Origin: Phascolarctobacterium_A sp902463975
GTDB taxonomy: Bacteria; Bacillota; Negativicutes; Acidaminococcales; Acidaminococcaceae
Assembly: GCF_902463975.1 (NCBI RefSeq)
Contig: NZ_CABQHJ010000013.1
Span: 1 to 63,639 of the forward strand
Direction of reading: 5' to 3'
Length of the DNA: 63,639 bases
Positions 23,387 through 32,438 of the stretch are shown piece by piece. The position numbers and the translations under genes are program-made. How positions within the stretch are numbered: position 1 is the first letter of the stretch; the number at the start of each line of letters is the position of its first letter. Under the pieces are notes generated by a model that made no database searches, was not told the origin of the DNA, and saw only the letters and a program-made list of their open reading frames with translations.

Positions 23387-25111
23387 ATGCAACGATTTAA
23401 CTTGACCAGACAGTTTTTCAGGGATGTCTGGTATCTTACTAAAAGCTACTGGCAGTCGGAAGAAAAGAAAAAGGCTTTCTTTTTATTAGGCTGTATTATA
23501 GCACTTACACTTGGCGTGGTTTATATGCTTGTTCTGCTTAACCAGTGGAACAACAGCTTTTACAGCGCATTGCAAAATTATGATGCAAAGAAGATTTTTG
23601 ATGAACTCATTCATTTTTCGTGGTTAGCTGCTATTTATATCTTATTGGCAGTATACTCATATTATCTGCAGCAGACATTGATTTTGAATTGGCGTCGTTG
23701 GCTGACAACGCGTTTTATCGACATCTGGCTGCAAAACAAAACCTACTACAATCTGCAGATGTTCGGTAAGGATACGGATAACCCTGACCAACGTATCAGT
23801 GAGGACGTGCGACAGTTTGTTGAAATGACCTTGAGCTTTGGTATAGGCATCCTCAAGGCGTTTTGCACGTTTGCATCCTTTGTTGTCATTTTATACAATC
23901 TTTCCGGCAGTCTTAGCTTTACCTTTATGGGTAAAACATGGACGATTAATGGTTATATGTTGTGGGCATCACTGCTATATTCTGTAATTGGTACCTACAT
24001 TACCCACATTGTTGGCCGCAAGCTGGTAAAAATCAACTTCATCCAACAGAAATATGAAGCGGATTTCCGTTTCAGTATGATTCGCCTGCGTGAAAGTGCG
24101 GAAAGCGTTGCTTTCTATCGCGGTGAAGCGCAGGAAGGCAGTGTATTTAAGCTACGCTTTAAAATGCTTCTTGATAACTTCTGGAAGCTGGTTAATAAGC
24201 AAAAACAGCTTGTCTTTTTAAATTCCGGTTATTCTCAAATCGCTATCATTTTTCCCTTTGTTGTAGCCATGAACCGTTATCTTACGAAAGAAGTAACACT
24301 AGGCGGACTGATGCAGGTTGCCAGTGCTTTTGGCCGCGTGCAGGATTCACTTTCTTATTTTGTTGATATGTACAGCAGCATTGCTCAATGGCAGGCTGTT
24401 GTCATGCGTTTAACTTATTTTGGGCATCATATGCATGAGGTTTCACAGCAGGCTGAACGCTTTCATGTGGAACGCTTTGCTGCTGCCGATGTGGTCGAGG
24501 TTAACGATATGCAGATAAATCTGCCGGACGGAAAGCCGCTTCTGGAAAATATCAGCTTTACACTGCATCCGGGGCATAATGTTTTGATTAAGGGTGTCAG
24601 CGGCAGCGGTAAAAGTACCTTGCTGCGTGCTATCTCCGGTATCTGGCCCTTCGTCGACGGCAAAATCTTTCTTCCGTCACGTGATAAGCTGATGTTTATT
24701 CCGCAGAAGCCTTATCTGCCATTAGGTACACTGCGTGCTGCGCTTAATTACCCGGGAAATAAACCGATAGATGATACTGAATTGATTTATCTGATGGATT
24801 TGTGCCAGATTGGTTATCTTAAGGATAAACTTGATTTGGAGGCTGACTGGAGCCATGTGCTTTCTGTCGGTGAGCAGCAGCGTTTGGCCTTTGTACGTGC
24901 CCATATCCAGCAGCCACAGTGGCTTTTCCTGGATGAAGCAACCTCTGCTTTGGATGAAGTCACTGAGGCGACTATGTACAGCCTGCTACAGGAGCGTTTA
25001 CAGCAGACTACTGTTGTCAGTGTCGGTCATCGCAGTACGCTGAATAAATATCACGAGCTTGTTTTACGCTTAAATAAATCAACTCGTCAAGTTACTCTTG
25101 AAAAATTATAA
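23387..25111 (+). CDS. BacA/SbmA-like ABC transporter with fused ATPase
   Basis: The 574-residue half-transporter has an N-terminal membrane domain of the ABC_membrane_2 (SbmA/BacA) type with about six helices (residues 30-330) and a C-terminal ATPase: P-loop GVSGSGKST near residue 405, Q-loop IPQKPYLPLGTLR, signature LSVGEQQR and Walker B WLFLDEAT. Members include the peptide importer BacA-like proteins and mycobacterial Rv1819c, which can import vitamin B12. Location just after the B12-dependent pathway makes cobalamin or peptide transport plausible, but substrate is not readable from sequence. It stands behind its own AT-rich upstream region and before the flavodiiron gene with a 12-base gap. 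Confidence 0.85.
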   Translation: MQRFNLTRQFFRDVWYLTKSYWQSEEKKKAFFLLGCIIALTLGVVYMLVLLNQWNNSFYSALQNYDAKKIFDELIHFSWLAAIYILLAVYSYYLQQTLILNWRRWLTTRFIDIWLQNKTYYNLQMFGKDTDNPDQRISEDVRQFVEMTLSFGIGILKAFCTFASFVVILYNLSGSLSFTFMGKTWTINGYMLWASLLYSVIGTYITHIVGRKLVKINFIQQKYEADFRFSMIRLRESAESVAFYRGEAQEGSVFKLRFKMLLDNFWKLVNKQKQLVFLNSGYSQIAIIFPFVVAMNRYLTKEVTLGGLMQVASAFGRVQDSLSYFVDMYSSIAQWQAVVMRLTYFGHHMHEVSQQAERFHVERFAAADVVEVNDMQINLPDGKPLLENISFTLHPGHNVLIKGVSGSGKSTLLRAISGIWPFVDGKIFLPSRDKLMFIPQKPYLPLGTLRAALNYPGNKPIDDTELIYLMDLCQIGYLKDKLDLEADWSHVLSVGEQQRLAFVRAHIQQPQWLFLDEATSALDEVTEATMYSLLQERLQQTTVVSVGHRSTLNKYHELVLRLNKSTRQVTLEKL

Positions 25112-25123
25112 GGAGGTTTTCTT

Positions 25124-26305
25124 ATGCTGCCATTGCAAATTGCAGAAAATATTTATGACGTTGGTGTTCAGGATTGGGCTGTGCGTGATTTTCACGGTTA
25201 CAAAACAGAGAGAGGTGCAACCTATAACTCTTATCTGATTATGGATGAAAAGATAACCTTGATTGATACTGTTAAAGCACCCTTTACCGAAGAGCTGCTT
25301 GCTAATATCAGCAAGGTAACACCGTTGGATTCCATTGACTATATTGTCATCAACCATGTTGAGCCTGACCATTCCGGTGCTATGCCTGCGTTGGCCAAGG
25401 CTTGCCCCAAAGCAAAGTTCTATATTACGATGCAAGGTAAAAACGAGGCGCTTCAGCATTATGGAGATATTTTTAATTTTGAGGTCGTTAAGGACGGAGC
25501 AACCTTAAATATCGGTAAGCGCACTTTAACATTCGCTTCTATGGCAATGCTGCATTGGCCCGATAGCATGGCTACTTATAGTGAGTATGATAAAATACTT
25601 TTCTCTAATGATGCCTTTGGTCAGCATTATGCTACCAGTAAGCGCTTTGACTGTGAAGTAAATCAAGACGAGGTGTTCTACGAAGCTAAAAAGTATTTTG
25701 CCAACATTCTCTGGCCTTATGCCAAGCTGATTGGCAATGCGCTGAAAAAGCTTGGCGGTCTTGATATTAAAATGATTGCGCCTTCCCATGGTGTAATCTG
25801 GACCGAGCGTATTTCCGATATCCTGCGCTGCTACAGCGAATGGGGCAGCGGTGTACAGGACGGCAGTCTTGTTATTGCTTATGACAGCATGTGGGGCGGT
25901 ACAGAAAAGTTGGCGCGGGCGATTGCGCGTGGTGCAGCTAATGCCGGCATTGTTGTTAAAGTATTTAAAATGGGCGCTACACCTAACAGTACGGTAGCAG
26001 CAGAGCTCTTTACTGCCTCCGGTTTTTTGGCAGGCTCTTCAACTCTTAATTGCAGCATGCTGCCGAATATGGGTTCCCTGCTGATTTATCTTAAAGGACT
26101 CGGCGCTAAAGGTAAAAAAGCTGCAGCCTTCGGTACCTTTGGCTGGGGCGGTGGTGCGCAGAAGGATATGGAAGAGCTGCTTGCAAAAAGCTGCTTCGAT
26201 GCTGTAGAACCCGGTTTTAACTGCAAATGGACGCCGCAGAAGGCTGAGCTTGAAGCTGCAGAAAAGTATGGTTATGAATTTGCGTTAAAAATAAAAGCTG
26301 AATAA
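25124..26305 (+). CDS. A-type flavoprotein (flavodiiron O2/NO reductase)
   Basis: This 393-residue protein has a metallo-beta-lactamase-like diiron domain and a C-terminal flavodoxin domain. Diiron ligands appear in order: NHVEPDHSG (His-x-Glu-x-Asp-His, about residues 79-84), the His of MLHWPDSM, the Asp of SNDAFGQHYA and the His of PSHGVIW. The FMN loop is DSMWGGTEKLA near residue 255. Such enzymes reduce O2 to water or NO to N2O and protect strict anaerobes. No rubredoxin domain is fused, so electrons must come from another donor. It starts after AAGGAGGTTTTC, directly behind the ABC transporter, suggesting cotranscription. Confidence 0.93.
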   Translation: MLPLQIAENIYDVGVQDWAVRDFHGYKTERGATYNSYLIMDEKITLIDTVKAPFTEELLANISKVTPLDSIDYIVINHVEPDHSGAMPALAKACPKAKFYITMQGKNEALQHYGDIFNFEVVKDGATLNIGKRTLTFASMAMLHWPDSMATYSEYDKILFSNDAFGQHYATSKRFDCEVNQDEVFYEAKKYFANILWPYAKLIGNALKKLGGLDIKMIAPSHGVIWTERISDILRCYSEWGSGVQDGSLVIAYDSMWGGTEKLARAIARGAANAGIVVKVFKMGATPNSTVAAELFTASGFLAGSSTLNCSMLPNMGSLLIYLKGLGAKGKKAAAFGTFGWGGGAQKDMEELLAKSCFDAVEPGFNCKWTPQKAELEAAEKYGYEFALKIKAE

Positions 26306-26409
26306 GCTGTGAATTTTGTGTAAAACAAATATATTTACTAATAAAAAAAGTACACAAATAACGATAATAGTGTATAATAGTATTATAACAATGAAAGCGA
26401 GGTCTTATG

Positions 26410-26865
26410 ATGAATAAGAAAGCTGAAGTTTACAAGAAATTCCTTGAAGAAAACAAAATTAACTGGGGCGATGTATTCGAAGTTCCGAAGGCAGACGAGG
26501 TTCCTGAAGAAAGCTTCATGCATCCCGTTGTTTTCCGTTCTGCTATCGGCATCCAAGGTCAAAACCTGCCGACTATGCTGGTAATTGACGACAGCATCTA
26601 TGTAATGCTGCAGGTTCGCGTAGGCGCTGGTCTGGTTAAAGAAGCTAACAAGGCTGCAGTTCTGGCACATTTGAATGCTCTGAACGAAAACTACAAGGTG
26701 TTTAAATATTATGCTGATGAAGCTGGCAATATCATCATTGAAAGCTGCATTCCTTCTACCGATGAGCAATTCGTACCGCAAATGATTCATGCAGTAATCG
26801 ATGTTATTGTTGACCACCTTAACACTGAATATCCTAAGCTGATGAAAGCTGTTTGGGCTGAATAA
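26410..26865 (+). CDS. YbjN-like protein
   Basis: The 151-residue protein has no signal peptide. Its alternating strands and helices, with the strand DDSIYVMLQVRVG and a C-terminal helix PQMIHAVIDVIVDHLNTEYP, resemble YbjN/sensory chaperone-like folds (type III secretion chaperone shape). Function is unknown. It is preceded by a TATAAT at 26373-26378 without a clear -35, and followed by the Mn-type riboswitch. The codons are fairly biased (GTT, CGT, AAC), suggesting good expression. I prefer the second of two adjacent ATG codons (26407/26410) for better spacing from GAGG. Confidence 0.6.
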   Translation: MNKKAEVYKKFLEENKINWGDVFEVPKADEVPEESFMHPVVFRSAIGIQGQNLPTMLVIDDSIYVMLQVRVGAGLVKEANKAAVLAHLNALNENYKVFKYYADEAGNIIIESCIPSTDEQFVPQMIHAVIDVIVDHLNTEYPKLMKAVWAE

Positions 26866-26891
26866 GCTAAATAAAATAATATGGTACTTTC

Positions 26892-27038
26892 TTAAATAAG
26901 GGGAGTAGCCGGCACAAGCCTTAGGGCTGGTGTTTACACTGCCGTCAGTACGATTCGGAAGAATCCGGCTTTGTAATTAAGTGGCGAGACTTTGTTGTAA
27001 AATATTTTTATTTTACAGCATTGTCTCGCCCTTTTTTA
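26892..27038 (+). promoter_or_regulatory. yybP-ykoY (Mn2+) riboswitch with terminator
   Basis: The conserved AAGGGGAGTAGC is at 26898-26909 and GCGAGAC at 26984-26990, the two sequence hallmarks of this class. The 3' part forms a long terminator: GGCGAGAC (26983-26990) with GTCTCGCC (27023-27030), an inner TGTAAAAT/ATTTTACA stem and six T. Mn2+ binding should stop terminator formation and switch on the P-type ATPase that follows. Confidence 0.9.
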
Positions 27039-27124
27039 ATATATAATATAAGGTGAAGAGTGTACTTGCATGATTTACCACAATTTTCGACAAGTAGCAG
27101 ACGTAAGGTCAAAGGAGGAAGAAA

Positions 27125-29749
27125 ATGAGTAAATATGGCTTAAGCAAGGAGCAGATTGAAGAGTCACGGCGCAAGTACGGTGATAACACGTTGACGCAGC
27201 CGCCGCGGGAAACCTTTTGGAGCAAGCTGCTGGGGAATTTTCAGGATCCCATTATTCGCATCCTGATAGTAGCGCTGCTGGTAAATGCTTTTTTCGTGTA
27301 TCTTGGTCACGGCGATTGGATTGAAACAATAGGTATTTTCTTGGCAATTATTTTGGCAACCTTTGTTTCCACATGGTCCGAATACAGCAATGAGAACGCC
27401 TTTCAGAAGCTGCAGGAGGAAGCTAGCCGTATCCGCTGCAAGGTATGGCGTGACGGCGAGCCGGAGGAAATCGCTATTGATGATGTTGTAGTTGGTGATG
27501 CCATTATCCTGGAGGCAGGTGATAAAATTCCGGCGGACGGCATTTTGCTGGAAGGAACGCTGAAGCTGGATCAGGCAGCGTTGAACGGTGAAAGCGAGGA
27601 AGCTAAAAAAACTGTTGCACCTGCTGAGTTCCAATGGGATGACGGTAAAATTGATTTTCTGGATGAACATAAGCTGTTTCGTGGAAGCGTTGTAGTAGAA
27701 GGCACCGCTGTGATGCAGGCTGTAAAGATAGGTGATAATTCCGTTTACGGCCAGTTGACGCAGGAGCTGAAGGATGATGAACGCGACAGTCCGCTGAAGC
27801 TGAAGCTGAAAGGACTGGCAGAGCAGATAAGTAAATTCGGTTATGCCGGCGGTGTGCTGATAGCAGTTGCGGTAATACTGCATAAGATATATCTGGCAGG
27901 CAGCTTTGCAGCATATTTTGCTGATATGACAACAGTAATTGCCGATTTGGTGCAGGCTGTAATTTTGGCGATTATTATTATTGTTATGGCGGTACCGGAA
28001 GGCCTGCCGCTGATGATTGCGATAGTTTCTTCGCTCAATATGCGCAAAATGCTGCATGACCATGTATTGGTGCGTAAGCTGGTCGGAATTGAAACAGCAG
28101 GCAGCCTGAACCTGCTGTTTACTGATAAAACAGGCACTATTACTAAAGGACAGCTGGAGGTAGTACGCTTCTTAACCGGCGATTTACAGGAAATTACTGA
28201 TTTCACATCATTGCCTGCACGTCTTAAGGAGCTGACCTGTCAGCAGGTTCTGATCAATACATCATCTACCGTTACCGACGGCAAGATTGTCGGCGGTAAT
28301 ATGACGGAAGCAGCGTTAAACAATTATGTCGGTACCTATCGTTTGCCGCAGCTGCCGCAGCGCCAGCGCTTTATTCCATTTAACAGCGCCAATAAATATT
28401 CTTGGGCGCAGGTTGCTCCCGCTGACGGCGGCGCAGCATATTGCCTGATTAAGGGTGCCCCGGAAAAGCTGCTGCTGGCTGCCGATTGGTATTGGTCCAA
28501 TGACGGTCAGCGTTTGCCGTTGACTGATGAGATAAAAGCAGCTCTGGATAACAGAATGCTGGAGCTTGCAGGACAGGCAATGAGAATGCTTGCACTGTGC
28601 ACCTATGAAGGTGTGCCGGCTGACACGCTGCCTGATAAGGGTCTGACGCTTGCCGGTGTTGTAGCAATCCGTGACGACGTGCGTCCGGAGGCAGTAGAGG
28701 CTATTAAAGCAGTACAGCAGGCCGGCGTACAGGTAGTAATGATTACCGGTGACCGCAAGGAAACAGCGGTAGCAATTGCCAAGGATGCAGGTCTGCTGCA
28801 AAGTGCGGAGGACGTAGTCTGGACCTCCGACGAGCTGGCGCAGATGAGCGATGATGAAATCAAGGCTAAGCTGACGCATCTGCGTGTAGTGGCACGTGCT
28901 TTACCGATGGATAAATCGCGCCTGGTGCGCCTGGCACAGGAGCTGAATTTGGTAACCGGTATGACAGGTGATGGTGTAAACGATTCACCGGCACTGAAAA
29001 AGGCTGACGTAGGCTTTGCCATGGGCAGCGGTACAGAGGTTGCCAAGGAAGCAGGCGATATCGTTATCATGGACGATAATTTCCTGAGCATCAAGCAGGC
29101 AATTTTGTATGGACGTACAATTTACAATTCTATTTGCAAATTTATTGTTTTCCAGCTGACGATTAATTTCTCGGCTGTGGCAATTAACTTTATTGCTCCA
29201 TTCATCAATATTGATGAACCGCTGACGATTACGCAGATTCTATGGATTAACCTGGTAATGGATACCCTTGCTGCGCTTGCTTTCGGCGGCGAGCCGGCAT
29301 TGGCGCAGTATCTGTGCGAGGCACCGAAACGCCGCAGTGCGCCGCTTGTCAGCAAAAAGATGCTTACGAGCGTTATTATCAGCGGCCTGTATATGACTAT
29401 TGTCGGTATTGCCTTCTATAAGAGCGCATGGGTTGACCATCTGTTCCGTGATGCAGATAATCATATTTATACCTACACGGGCTTCTTCTGCGCCTACATT
29501 TTCATGGCAGTTGCCAATGGCTTTAATGTGCGTACTGACGGTTTGAACCTTTTACAGAATATCAGCCTGAATAAGGGCTTCTTACAGGTAATGGCGCTGA
29601 TTGTTGTAATTCAGGTGCTGCTGACCTTTGTTGGTGGGCGTGTACTGCGTACAATACCGCTGAATGCGCATGAATGGGGCGTTGTCGTCCTGTTTGGCGC
29701 TTCCATTATTGTTGTTGATTTACTGCGTAAGCTCATCATCAGCAGATAA
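27125..29749 (+). CDS. P-type cation ATPase, probably Mn2+ (or Ca2+) exporter
   Basis: The 874-residue protein is a type II P-type ATPase with the phosphorylation motif DKTGT (near residue 337), the hinge MTGDGVNDSPALKKAD, the TGES-like LNGESEEAK and the membrane motif VPEGLPLMIAI that binds cations. About ten membrane helices are visible. By sequence it would be named calcium-transporting, but it stands directly behind a manganese-sensing riboswitch, and such ATPases in lactic acid bacteria export Mn2+. I therefore infer Mn2+ efflux, with Ca2+ as alternative. It is a single-gene unit. The start follows CAAAGGAGGAAGAAA. Confidence 0.9.
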   Translation: MSKYGLSKEQIEESRRKYGDNTLTQPPRETFWSKLLGNFQDPIIRILIVALLVNAFFVYLGHGDWIETIGIFLAIILATFVSTWSEYSNENAFQKLQEEASRIRCKVWRDGEPEEIAIDDVVVGDAIILEAGDKIPADGILLEGTLKLDQAALNGESEEAKKTVAPAEFQWDDGKIDFLDEHKLFRGSVVVEGTAVMQAVKIGDNSVYGQLTQELKDDERDSPLKLKLKGLAEQISKFGYAGGVLIAVAVILHKIYLAGSFAAYFADMTTVIADLVQAVILAIIIIVMAVPEGLPLMIAIVSSLNMRKMLHDHVLVRKLVGIETAGSLNLLFTDKTGTITKGQLEVVRFLTGDLQEITDFTSLPARLKELTCQQVLINTSSTVTDGKIVGGNMTEAALNNYVGTYRLPQLPQRQRFIPFNSANKYSWAQVAPADGGAAYCLIKGAPEKLLLAADWYWSNDGQRLPLTDEIKAALDNRMLELAGQAMRMLALCTYEGVPADTLPDKGLTLAGVVAIRDDVRPEAVEAIKAVQQAGVQVVMITGDRKETAVAIAKDAGLLQSAEDVVWTSDELAQMSDDEIKAKLTHLRVVARALPMDKSRLVRLAQELNLVTGMTGDGVNDSPALKKADVGFAMGSGTEVAKEAGDIVIMDDNFLSIKQAILYGRTIYNSICKFIVFQLTINFSAVAINFIAPFINIDEPLTITQILWINLVMDTLAALAFGGEPALAQYLCEAPKRRSAPLVSKKMLTSVIISGLYMTIVGIAFYKSAWVDHLFRDADNHIYTYTGFFCAYIFMAVANGFNVRTDGLNLLQNISLNKGFLQVMALIVVIQVLLTFVGGRVLRTIPLNAHEWGVVVLFGASIIVVDLLRKLIISR

Positions 29750-29751
29750 AG

Positions 29752-29814
29752 TTATACACAGTTGTTGATAAGTCTGTTGATAATCTGTGGGTAAAACACA
29801 TAAGCTGTGGATAA
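29752..29814. other. Cluster of five DnaA boxes
   Basis: TTATACACA (29752-29760), TGTTGATAA (29763-29771), TGTTGATAA (29775-29783), TGTGGGTAA (29786-29794) and TGTGGATAA (29806-29814) are DnaA boxes, the last four on the minus strand; the last is the perfect complement of TTATCCACA. A sixth, weaker one lies at 29820-29828. An AT-rich stretch follows. Confidence 0.75.
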
Positions 29815-29894
29815 GTGTTCGTGGATAGAAGCACACTAATTGCTGTTACATTGGTTACAAATTTGCTGTAAAAAAATAAATTTCAGAAAGATTG

Positions 29895-29923
29895 TTGACA
29901 ATTAAAAGCAGAGTGCGTATAAT
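29895..29923 (+). promoter_or_regulatory. Promoter of the leuA T-box transcript
   Basis: A perfect TTGACA (29895-29900), 17-base spacer and perfect TATAAT (29918-29923). Confidence 0.92.
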
Positions 29924-29942
29924 ATCATTCAACGAATCAAAT

Positions 29943-30226
29943 ATCGTCCCTAAAAAAACGGTGAAGGGAAGAAGATATGACCGGATGGGCTAAGAGAGTC
30001 GCTGGCTGGTGTAAAGCGATGTCAATGGTTATATGCATACTGATCCCGGAGTTGCCTTTCCGATATGTAGGGAAGGACGTGTGGTCACGTTACAGGCAAA
30101 GGCCTTGTTGGAGGCTGAGAGGACAGCGCTGCTGAAGTGCTGTTGAAATAGGGTGGTACAGCGTGGAATTGTTCCCCGCCCCTAATTGTGTTATCAATAA
30201 CACAGGTTAGGGACGGGGATTTTTGT
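29943..30226 (+). promoter_or_regulatory. T-box leader, leucine specifier
   Basis: The T-box sequence AGGGTGGTACAGCG is at 30150-30163. The specifier loop reads ATA-CTG-ATCCCGGAG, so CTG (Leu, 30040-30042) stands five bases before GGAG, exactly as ATG does in the metA T-box. Uncharged tRNA-Leu should allow transcription of leuA. Confidence 0.9.
30174..30226 (+). terminator. T-box terminator before leuA
   Basis: CCCCGCCCCTAA and TTAGGGACGGGG, with an inner GTGTTAT/ATAACAC stem, precede ATTTTTG. Confidence 0.9.
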
Positions 30227-30262
30227 TTATAATCGCTAAGAAAAGCTAGGGGGAAATTAATC

Positions 30263-31942
30263 ATGCAGCAGGAGAAAAAATATATTCCGTTTGAACAAAT
30301 AAAAATTACCGACCGTCAATGGCCTGATAAAACGATTACTAAAGCACCTGTATGGTGCAGTGTTGATTTGCGTGACGGCAACCAGGCATTGGTAACACCG
30401 ATGGGTATTCCGGAAAAAATTCGCTTTTTCCACACTTTGGTAGATTGCGGCTTTAAGGAAATCGAGGTTGGCTTTCCTTCCGCTTCGGAAACAGAATACG
30501 AAATTCTGCGTACCTTGATTGAAGGCGGACATATTCCCGATGACGTAACCGTACAGGTTCTGGTGCAGGCGCGTGAAGAGCTTATCCGCAAAACCTTTGA
30601 AGCGGTACGCGGTGCCAAGAATGTTATCATCCATTTTTACAACTCCACTTCAACACTGCAGCGTAAAATTGTTTTTGGCAAGGATATGGACGGTATCACC
30701 GATATTGCTGTGCAGGGCGCGCGTCTTATTCGCCAGCTGACGGAAGAAGAGGTTGCCCGCAGCGGTATGAATATCCGTTATGAATATTCCCCGGAAAGCT
30801 TCTCCGGTACGGAAATAGATTTCTCTGTGGCAATTTGCGAGGCGGTAATGCAGGAAATGGGCTCTAACAAAGAAAACCCGATTATCCTTAATCTGCCTTC
30901 TACTGTTGAAATGTGTACGCCGAACACCTATGCCGATCAGATTGAATACTTCTGCCGTCATATTAAAAACCGTGAAGCAGCAATAGTCAGCGTGCATCCG
31001 CACAATGACCGCGGTACCGGCGTTGCCTGCGCTGAGCTGGCGCTTCTTGCCGGTGCCGACCGTATCGAAGGTACCTTGTTCGGCAATGGCGAGCGTACCG
31101 GTAATCTTGATATTGTTACCGTAGCACTCAACATGTTTACACAAAATGTTGATCCCGAGCTTGATTTCTCCAACATTTTGGATATCAAAAAGGTTTACGA
31201 GGAATGCACCCGAATGCATGTACCGGAGCGTCAGCCCTATGCAGGCGAGCTGGCCTTCACCGCTTTCAGCGGTTCGCATCAGGATGCAATCCGCAAGGGC
31301 TATGAGTACATGAAAAACAGCGGTACCGAATACTGGGAGGTACCGTATCTGCCGATTAATCCTGCGGATATTCATCGTGAATACGAGCCGGTTATCCGCA
31401 TTAACAGCCAGTCCGGCAAGGGCGGCGCTGCCTTCGTGCTGCAGCATACCGTTGGCTACAATCTGCCTAAGGAAATGCATCCGGAATTTGGCAATATTGT
31501 TAAGGCTGCAGCTGACGAATACGGCGACGAGCTTTCCAGCGAGCAGATTGTGCAGCTCTTCCGCAAGGAATACATCGACTTTGTTGGCAAGTACCAGCTT
31601 TTGCGTCATCGCTTCACCGAGCTTAACGAAGCAGATGGCAGCATCCACAGCCGTTTTGAAGGTGAAATTGCGGTTGCAGGCGAAAATAAGAGCGTAGTCG
31701 GTGTTGGTAACGGTCCTATCGATGCCTTCTTCCAGGCGCTTACCAGTGTCGGCATTGATGGCTACGAATTTGTCAACTACCATGAGCATGCGATTTCCAA
31801 GGGCTCCGATGCGAAGGGCATTTGTTACATCGAGCTGAAGCAGAAAAACAATGGTCATATCTTCGGTGTAGGCATTCACTCTAATATCAACGTGGCAGCG
31901 TTGCGTGGTATTATCTGCGCTATCAACCGCGCTGAGAAGTGA
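30263..31942 (+). CDS. leuA: 2-isopropylmalate synthase, long (type II) form
   Basis: The 559-residue enzyme condenses acetyl-CoA with 2-oxoisovalerate, the first step of leucine synthesis. The catalytic SVDLRDGNQAL motif (near residue 32), the metal-binding HPHNDRGTG (near residue 247) and GTLFGNGERTGN are present, followed by a C-terminal LeuA dimer/regulatory domain (about residues 430-559) expected to bind leucine for feedback inhibition. Length and motifs fit the LeuA type 2 group. A leucine T-box precedes it, so both transcription and activity are predicted to respond to leucine. No other leu genes are in the window. The start follows CTAGGGGGAAATT. Confidence 0.95.
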   Translation: MQQEKKYIPFEQIKITDRQWPDKTITKAPVWCSVDLRDGNQALVTPMGIPEKIRFFHTLVDCGFKEIEVGFPSASETEYEILRTLIEGGHIPDDVTVQVLVQAREELIRKTFEAVRGAKNVIIHFYNSTSTLQRKIVFGKDMDGITDIAVQGARLIRQLTEEEVARSGMNIRYEYSPESFSGTEIDFSVAICEAVMQEMGSNKENPIILNLPSTVEMCTPNTYADQIEYFCRHIKNREAAIVSVHPHNDRGTGVACAELALLAGADRIEGTLFGNGERTGNLDIVTVALNMFTQNVDPELDFSNILDIKKVYEECTRMHVPERQPYAGELAFTAFSGSHQDAIRKGYEYMKNSGTEYWEVPYLPINPADIHREYEPVIRINSQSGKGGAAFVLQHTVGYNLPKEMHPEFGNIVKAAADEYGDELSSEQIVQLFRKEYIDFVGKYQLLRHRFTELNEADGSIHSRFEGEIAVAGENKSVVGVGNGPIDAFFQALTSVGIDGYEFVNYHEHAISKGSDAKGICYIELKQKNNGHIFGVGIHSNINVAALRGIICAINRAEK

Positions 31943-32151
31943 TTAATAGTTATAAGTGAATAGTGTTTAGTGGTTAGTAAACAGTTGGTAGTACGGGGCA
32001 AAGAGAAAATATATTAGAAAATCGCCCCTGTATATATTAGTTTGCTAAAGGCTGACGCCAGAAAAACAGATAAGCCGGCTTTGATAACCTCCAAAATAAG
32101 GGAAAGATTTTTTGGAAAACAAGGGAAAGAACTAAAAATAAGGGAAAGAAG

Positions 32152-32262
32152 CAAACGCCGCTGGCCGTAAGGCTGGCGGCGATTTGCGCTTTACAGAAGA
32201 ACATTTCCCTGAATAAAATTGTGGAGCAGGCGCTGCAGCGCTTTTTGCTGACAGAAAATTAA
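32152..32262 (+). pseudogene. C-terminal remnant of a HicB-like/RHH protein
   Basis: The last 36 codons before the TAA at 32260-32262 read as a helix pair ending KNISLNKIVEQALQRFL, typical of the ribbon-helix-helix tail of HicB-family antitoxins and related repressors. Upstream the frame holds low-complexity Lys/Gly codons and no start with a ribosome binding site, so only the tail survives. It may be a trace of a lost toxin-antitoxin pair. Confidence 0.5.
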
Positions 32263-32378
32263 ATATATGAAAAATAGGTATCGCGGTATGATATCTGGCC
32301 AAGTATATTACGTCAGACTAAGAATATAGTTGTAGGTTAGTTGACGTGTAATTACAATGTAATAATGCTTTAAACATT

Positions 32379-32412
32379 AAGGACTTCGTTCTAAAATTAC
32401 GGAGTCCTTTTT
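32379..32412 (+). terminator. Intrinsic terminator in noncoding stretch
   Basis: AAGGACTTCGT and ACGGAGTCCTT pair with a small mismatch, followed by TTT. It insulates the downstream B12 operon from upstream transcription. Confidence 0.7.
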
Positions 32413-32438
32413 GATTTATCAGGTACCAAAGGTACCTG

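Noticed and set aside
29752..29828. Chromosomal replication origin
   Set aside because: No dnaA, dnaN, rpmH or gidA genes are nearby and skew cannot be computed by eye; the DnaA boxes are reported as a cluster only.
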